Shown here piece by piece: positions 58,330 through 64,000 of a DNA stretch of 64,000 bases. Numbering within the stretch: the first letter of the stretch is position 1; the number at the start of each line of letters is the position of its first letter. The translations under genes were made by a program, and so were the position numbers. Source of the DNA: Formicarius rufipectus (taxonomy: Eukaryota > Chordata > Aves > Passeriformes > Formicariidae); assembly GCA_013399695.1 (NCBI GenBank), contig VXAU01000943.1, positions 1,291,667 to 1,355,666 of the forward strand. Reading direction: 5' to 3'. The notes beneath the pieces are model-generated. The model saw only the letters and a list, made by a program, of their open reading frames with translations, searched no databases and was not told the origin of the DNA.

Positions 58330-61300
58330 AATCCAAGGGTGATTTTATCATTCCTGCACTCATCTGCACTTCACTTTTGAAATGGACGGTCCCTTCCCAA
58401 AGGATAATCTCTCCTAGAACTCAAGTCCCAGATCTCAGATGATCTCACATTCTCCCAAGGTAAAGAAAACTCTCTGAAGGCATTCCAGCTGGTTGGCCCA
58501 AATCACCTTCTACTCTAATCAATGCAGCAGATTAACAGAGCCATGTCCCATCATGGTCTGGTTCATTCCAAACCTACAGCCACGCTCACACAGTTATGGT
58601 TACGGTTCTCAGGGCACTCAGCACTACCCACACTACCAGGATTTTGCACAGAAAAAGGTTTGCAAAAGCCAAAACAACTCTTAAACATGCAGACAGACAC
58701 ATGTACTTGTTGAATGATTTGCATCAATGCTGCATATAATTAGGAATGGCATCCCAATACCATTCAGTTGGTGGCCCAGCTGTGCTGTATGTGATGGCTG
58801 AGGGCAGAGGCTGACTCCAGCTGATGGAGCACCTTGCAAAGCTTGTCTGTGCCACAAGACTCCACGTGCTCACAGTCTGACTGTATCTAACAAAGCTGGG
58901 TTCACACTGAAGTCAGAAAAATAAAGGACTGCCCAGGAAGCTGCGTTTATGTTGCAGCTTCTCCTCCTCTCCTCTAACCCCAAAAATCTGCACCAGCTCA
59001 GCTGTGAGGTTCTCAGGTTGAAGAGTTACCAAGGCACTTCCACTAAGACCTGCTCTTAGTTTAGGGAAACAGTCACAGGCACCAAGCAGAGTGTTCCCTG
59101 CCTCGTGGTTGAACATAGTAGGGTAAAACAAACCTTAAAAACAAAACCTTGGCATTTTTGTCTGGGTATTTTGGGGACTATAAGTTGGGTTCTTAGCTAA
59201 AGATGGTTTGCACCAGTTGCATGATTTCCTCCTGCAGTACTTGCCAATTTCAAGTTCTTAGTTGAGTGAAAGAAGACTGCCACCTACCAAAATTCCTGTT
59301 CCACCTCTCAGAGTGACTGGACATCTTTCAAATGTATCCAGGTAGTACCCAAGCACTGGCTGGGAGCAGCCATCCTGGCACCCATCTGTCTGCACTGCAA
59401 AATTCACAAACCTACGTTGTCTCCTGCCCCTGGGTAATCAGAGTACCTCAACACCTCTGCTTTGCCTGACATGTCTGCCCAGGCTCCAAACTGGCAAGTC
59501 TGTGCTATCACACAGTACAGGTAACTCAGGAAGGGCTCAGACACACTCACTTCACATCCCTTGTTCCAACTCCTGCCTCAAATTCAAGCCTTCCAGGACT
59601 GGCTTCAAGGTGCAGCATGCGGTAAAACCTGCTTTCTCTTTACTTCTGGCTTTCTCTCACCAGCTGCCTTTATTACTCCTAAAGCTTCCTCCTAAACACT
59701 TCATTTTCTCACACTTTCTTGTACTTTAGGCTAGAATCTCGAAGCTGCTGAACTCAGGAATTCACCGTTGTCTCCAGGTCTTCTTCCAGCTTGCCCCTTT
59801 ATCCTCACAGCGATCATTGTTCCCTGGTGAGTCACAGACAACCCCCCCCTTCTCCCCTCCAAATGCCTCCTGAACAATCTTCTCTTTTCCAAAGCCTGTC
59901 AAAACTGAGCCCAGCAGGATTCCCTACACCAACCTGACCTGGTTACAATACCTCCTGGAACAGATCCTCCAGCTGTCTGTGAAATTTCTGTAGAAGTGCC
60001 ACTACTTTATGCAGTACCATTAGCAGAAGACTAATAAATAATGCACAGGAATAACACAATCCCCAATAAACAATGTACTGCTTCTTCTCTTATTTTCTTA
60101 AGTGAGCAACATGGATCCTAAATCTGATCTCCCTCTCCAGCTGTTACCCAATCCTCATCTCAGCTACCAAACTCTCTCCTCCCTCCTCTAGCAAGCCTGT
60201 CATTCCTTTCTTCCCAGCTGCCAGGGCCTTGGCTGCTACCTCCTCCAGCCCAAATATTAACAGACATGAATGCAAGCATCCAAGCAACACGAATGCAAAG
60301 ATCCAGACCCATATCAGGTTGCGTGTTGAAAATGCACATTTCCATACGCTGCAATAGCATACGGAAACATGTGCATGGCCCACTGAATACCATATTTATT
60401 TGGGTATCTGCTGGAGGCCCTCTAGGAAGAGGTGAGTTGGAGGAGATCTAATGAAAACAAAATCACTGAACCCAAAGTCTGGGCAAGACAGTGGTAGATG
60501 TATGATCAGGACAGTGTTCGTCAGAAGCACACATTGGGCCCAAGGGGCCTCTGAATGGCATATTCAGCATTAAAAGGGAGAAATTCAAGAGCTTTAGATC
60601 AGAAGTCCATCCCAAACCGGCATTAGTCTCTAGTGTTTTACACTGACTGAGTGCCAGAAACCTCCTAAAATCCTCCCCGTGGTCTGCACACAGGCGCCTC
60701 CACAGCTGGAGGCAGAAGCCAAGCAAACAAGCTCCCTACATAAGGGAAGGGAAGCAACATCCTGGGGAAGGACCATCAAGTCACAGCCACTACAGAAAGC
60801 ACTATGAATGCTCTAATTTGGGACTGCAGTAAGTCCCTCAGGACAGGGACAGTCTCTTTCCAGGATCAGGACAGCACACTGCACAGCAGGAGTCCAGCCC
60901 CGTATCTGCACTTCAGCATGCAATGTACAAATATTTACTGTCACCAGAGACCTGCAGAGAGAGGCTGTCTCAGATGGACCTCCCCAGGGGCATCTGCCGG
61001 GATGATGGAGGTCTGAGTCAGTGACTTAAGACCCAGACCTGGGAGCTCTCTGTGAGTCACAGTGCAGTGTGTTCCTTCCAGACAGGTTCCCTCAGTTATT
61101 TTCAAACAGTCACTGAATTGGGGGTTTTAACACTTCTTTTGCAGAGAAAATTCCGTACTTGTATCCAGGGTCTCCCTACAGGCAGAGGTCCAGTTTGTGG
61201 CCAGTCCTGCATGGCCCTAAATGATCAACCCTATATGTGAAAACAAGAGGCAGAAAGTGCAAAGAAACACACATGGGCCAGAAATAATCAAACTCTCATT

Positions 61301-64000
61301 CTCCCAGAGCACTAGCCATGGGAAAGCATGAAGAGTCCCAGCAGCAAGATGGCAGGATTGTGGGGATGTTGGCCCTGTCCCCTCACTTTCTGAATATCTG
61401 GACTGGTACCAGTTCCATTTCCAAAAAGAAAGTAAAGGGGCTGCTGCTTACTGCAGGCAGCTGCCAGGTTCGTATCCTCAACCCTCCCAAGAGCCCTGGC
61501 TCAAGCTCTTGTTGCATAAGGCAGGGACACATCCCCAAGTCTGAAGTTTAGAAACAAGATGTATTTATTTGTTATTATTTTCAGTTATCTGAGTGCAGTA
61601 AAGGTCAGAACACTTATCTTCTGGGATTGGTTCCTGCTCCTACTCATGTGGTTCAAAACCAATTGAATGATTTTCTGCATACTTCCCAGACAGAAAAAAA
61701 AAAAATCCAGGGGGAATGAAACCTGATACAGGGCATTTTCTAAAGAGGATCTGTGGGAAAAAAGGATCTACCGCAATGGGAGGAAGGGCTTGTGGGCATT
61801 CCTGGATACCTCCTCCCCAGTTCCCGTTGCACACAATGAAACATGAATAAAGATGACTGGGGCGGCCACAGCTTTTTACCTAAGTTTTAGCCTAAGCTGA
61901 TTGCAAGGACGGGAGTGGACAGTATCACGTATGTGATACTCCCAGAGCTGAATTTTGGGTGACAAGATTCAAAGACATACTGCATGTCCTGTGCCCTGTG
62001 CATGGGCTGCTCCATAATCTCCAAGATTAATTTATGCAAAACATGGGAAGATGTGCTTTTTCCTTTTGCAGTGAATGACTTCATTAACCTTTCAGGAGCT
62101 TGCCAGTAGTGAAGTAGAAGCAACTGGAAAATCACACTTCTGGGAAAAGGGGACTTCTGCAGTGTAGTTAACAGCACACAGCTGGGAGAGGCCAAATACA
62201 CCAGCAAATGATGGACCCTTATTTAGGAATCTGCCTTCCCCCTCCCTGACACCCTCCAGTCTCTGCCCTGCTCGTGAAATGGTCCTTCTGCCCTGGCTGC
62301 TGAGAACTCACAGCATGACCAGGGAGGCAAGGAAGGCAGATGGGAAGGCAAACGAAGCAGAGGGTTTTAGACAGTCTGGAGAGAGACCTAGCCCAGAGGC
62401 AGAGCAGGAAGGAAAAAGCAGGTAAAACAGGTGAAGCAGGTATGGAGAGGGAGAGAAACGGCTGTGGGAAAAATGGGAAAAGGTGTGCAGCACCTTGCAT
62501 GGAGGGATCTCAGCACACTAAGGTCAGTGTTGCAGAGACAGAAGAGAGAAGTCAGGAACTATCCGGTCAGGAGAGCTGAGGCTCATGGCGTTACTGAGCC
62601 TTGGACTGACTGATGCCTGGCAGGGGCAAATGCAGTGCTACCCAGGAACAGAGCTAAACTCCACTGGAGGCCAGAAAGTCACTGTGTTCTGCCCTGTCCT
62701 ATAGGACACGGGATGAACTTCAGCATGAGGCCATTTGCGTGACCTCTTTGTGCCTTGCTGTCAGGAACACCTGATGAGCCCTGATTTGGCTGTCTCTTCC
62801 ATCAGCATAGATGCAACCACCTCTCCCTGCCCTGAGGAATGATCTTCTCCATGCCACATGTCCCCATTGTGACAAGAAACAAAACTACTACCTTTCAATT
62901 GTTGCTGCTGGACAGGATTCTTGCAGCCCAAATCCTGTCCCTGAAGAGAGCTGGTTAAATACATTCCATCCACTCTGGCTGACTTTGAGGAAACTCTATC
63001 CGCATCAGATAGTGGGATAGCCTCTTCATGGGATCAGGTGGCTCTCTCGGGAAGGTGGGAGAGGCATTCTCCCTAATGCAGTGACCCTGTTCCTGTCCTG
63101 TCGCAACAGCAACTCCATTCCCCTGCTAAGCACAGGTCTCCCAGGAATACAGCACAGCTCTCCTGACCTGCTGGGCGCTGGCTTGCAGGCTCAGTGCAAT
63201 TCTCCAACAAGATGCAGAGGCCCCTCCAAATCTTTGGTGCTACTCCTCTCTCTCCTCCATCATGGCTTTCCCTAGCAGAATACAGGAACCTGAAGTCATC
63301 TGGAAGTGACACAGTGGGACAGTCACCCTTCTCTCAACAACCACAGATGTCACCACACAGACAGGCACAACACAACCCATGTTTTCAGAACAAAGCACCT
63401 AAAGCCACAGGGAAGCTGGGAGAACAGGAGTAGGACAGTGGGCCAGGACCAGAATAAGTCGCAAGGTCATGTCCAAGGAGGTAACGTGACGTCAGGAGGC
63501 AAAATTTGAGACTACAGACTTCATCAAGCTTCCAGGCAGAAATAAAGCACTCAGATATTGAAGTGACAGCCGTGCTGTAGCTCAGGACAAGACTTGAGGC
63601 GGTTCCATCCACAGCCAGCAACACGAGAGTGGAGGGAGTCTCACCTTGCTCTTCAGAGGGTGGCTACACCCCGCCTGGCTGCAGGCAGCTCCCTGTCCAG
63701 CTGATCCCACACCCTGTCCTTCTCCCTCAGGCCATGGCCAGCCAGGCTGCAGGCAGCTCCCATGCAGCCAGGGACAATAAAAAGGGGAGACACACATACG
63801 GGAGGAATTTGGAGGATAAACCAGGGAGAAGCGATAGGAGTGTGCAGCGCATGAAGAGTGGGGGAGGGTAGGAGATACAGGGTGAGAGAAGAAAATGACA
63901 TGAACAGAAGGAAGAGAGCTGCAAATAGAAGGGGATATGGAAACAGCAGAGCGAGACAGATTGCAAGAGCGGTGGAAGTAGAGGAGACCTAGAGGGACAG
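58330..64000. other. Distal upstream intergenic DNA, no gene seen
   Basis: Unique sequence with only short open frames, none with recognisable similarity or paired splice sites. Purine-rich sequence occurs at the right edge (63780-64000). No CpG island and no recognisable exon of a neighbouring gene were found. Confidence 0.55.

Overview
The window is vertebrate nuclear DNA, most likely from a bird. It has long introns with GT-AG boundaries, low gene density, and CR1-type LINE fragments, including one whose 3' end matches the classic avian CR1 tail. There are no Alu or L1 elements. Two protein-coding genes can be read exon by exon. They lie tail to tail, the same order and orientation I recall for human 1q21 (BCL9 and ACP6). 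I see no prokaryotic features.

Layout: (1) 1-6905 holds the 3' part of ACP6 (lysophosphatidic acid phosphatase type 6, histidine acid phosphatase fold) on the + strand. It has nine coding exons, 349 codons plus stop. The exon with the N-terminus and the RHG catalytic motif lies upstream of the window. (2) 6906-about 12890 is the short intergenic space between the two convergent genes and carries an antisense-oriented CR1 LINE. (3) About 12890-24910 holds the 3'UTR and all seven coding exons of BCL9 on the - strand. They join in phase without a break into a 1421-residue protein, close to the human length. BCL9 is the adaptor linking beta-catenin to Pygopus in canonical Wnt transcription; the HD1, HD2, HD3 and C-terminal conserved blocks are all present. 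(4) About 24911-43955 is mostly the 5' noncoding portion and large introns of BCL9. It includes an orphan exon-like open block at 34597-34767. (5) 42.6-45.1 kb is the probable BCL9 promoter region: a CpG-rich island interrupted by a 487-base assembly gap. On the gene-body side it is flanked by a 35-bp minisatellite, and on the other side by a G-rich degenerate repeat. (6) 45.1-64 kb is the upstream intergenic region. It has no gene I recognise, but it holds one long anonymous open frame with a splice acceptor, AT-rich blocks that look like conserved regulatory elements, and several relics of old repeats (two palindromic MITE-like elements and one MIR/CORE-SINE-like piece).

The two genes are not functionally coupled as far as the sequence shows. 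ACP6 is a mitochondrial lipid phosphatase and BCL9 a nuclear Wnt co-activator; they share only the locus. No plainly new biological system was found. The most testable open questions are the orphan exon at 34.6 kb (a possible 5' exon of BCL9 carrying a long upstream ORF), the anonymous open frame at 47.8-48.5 kb, and the promoter sequence hidden in the gap.
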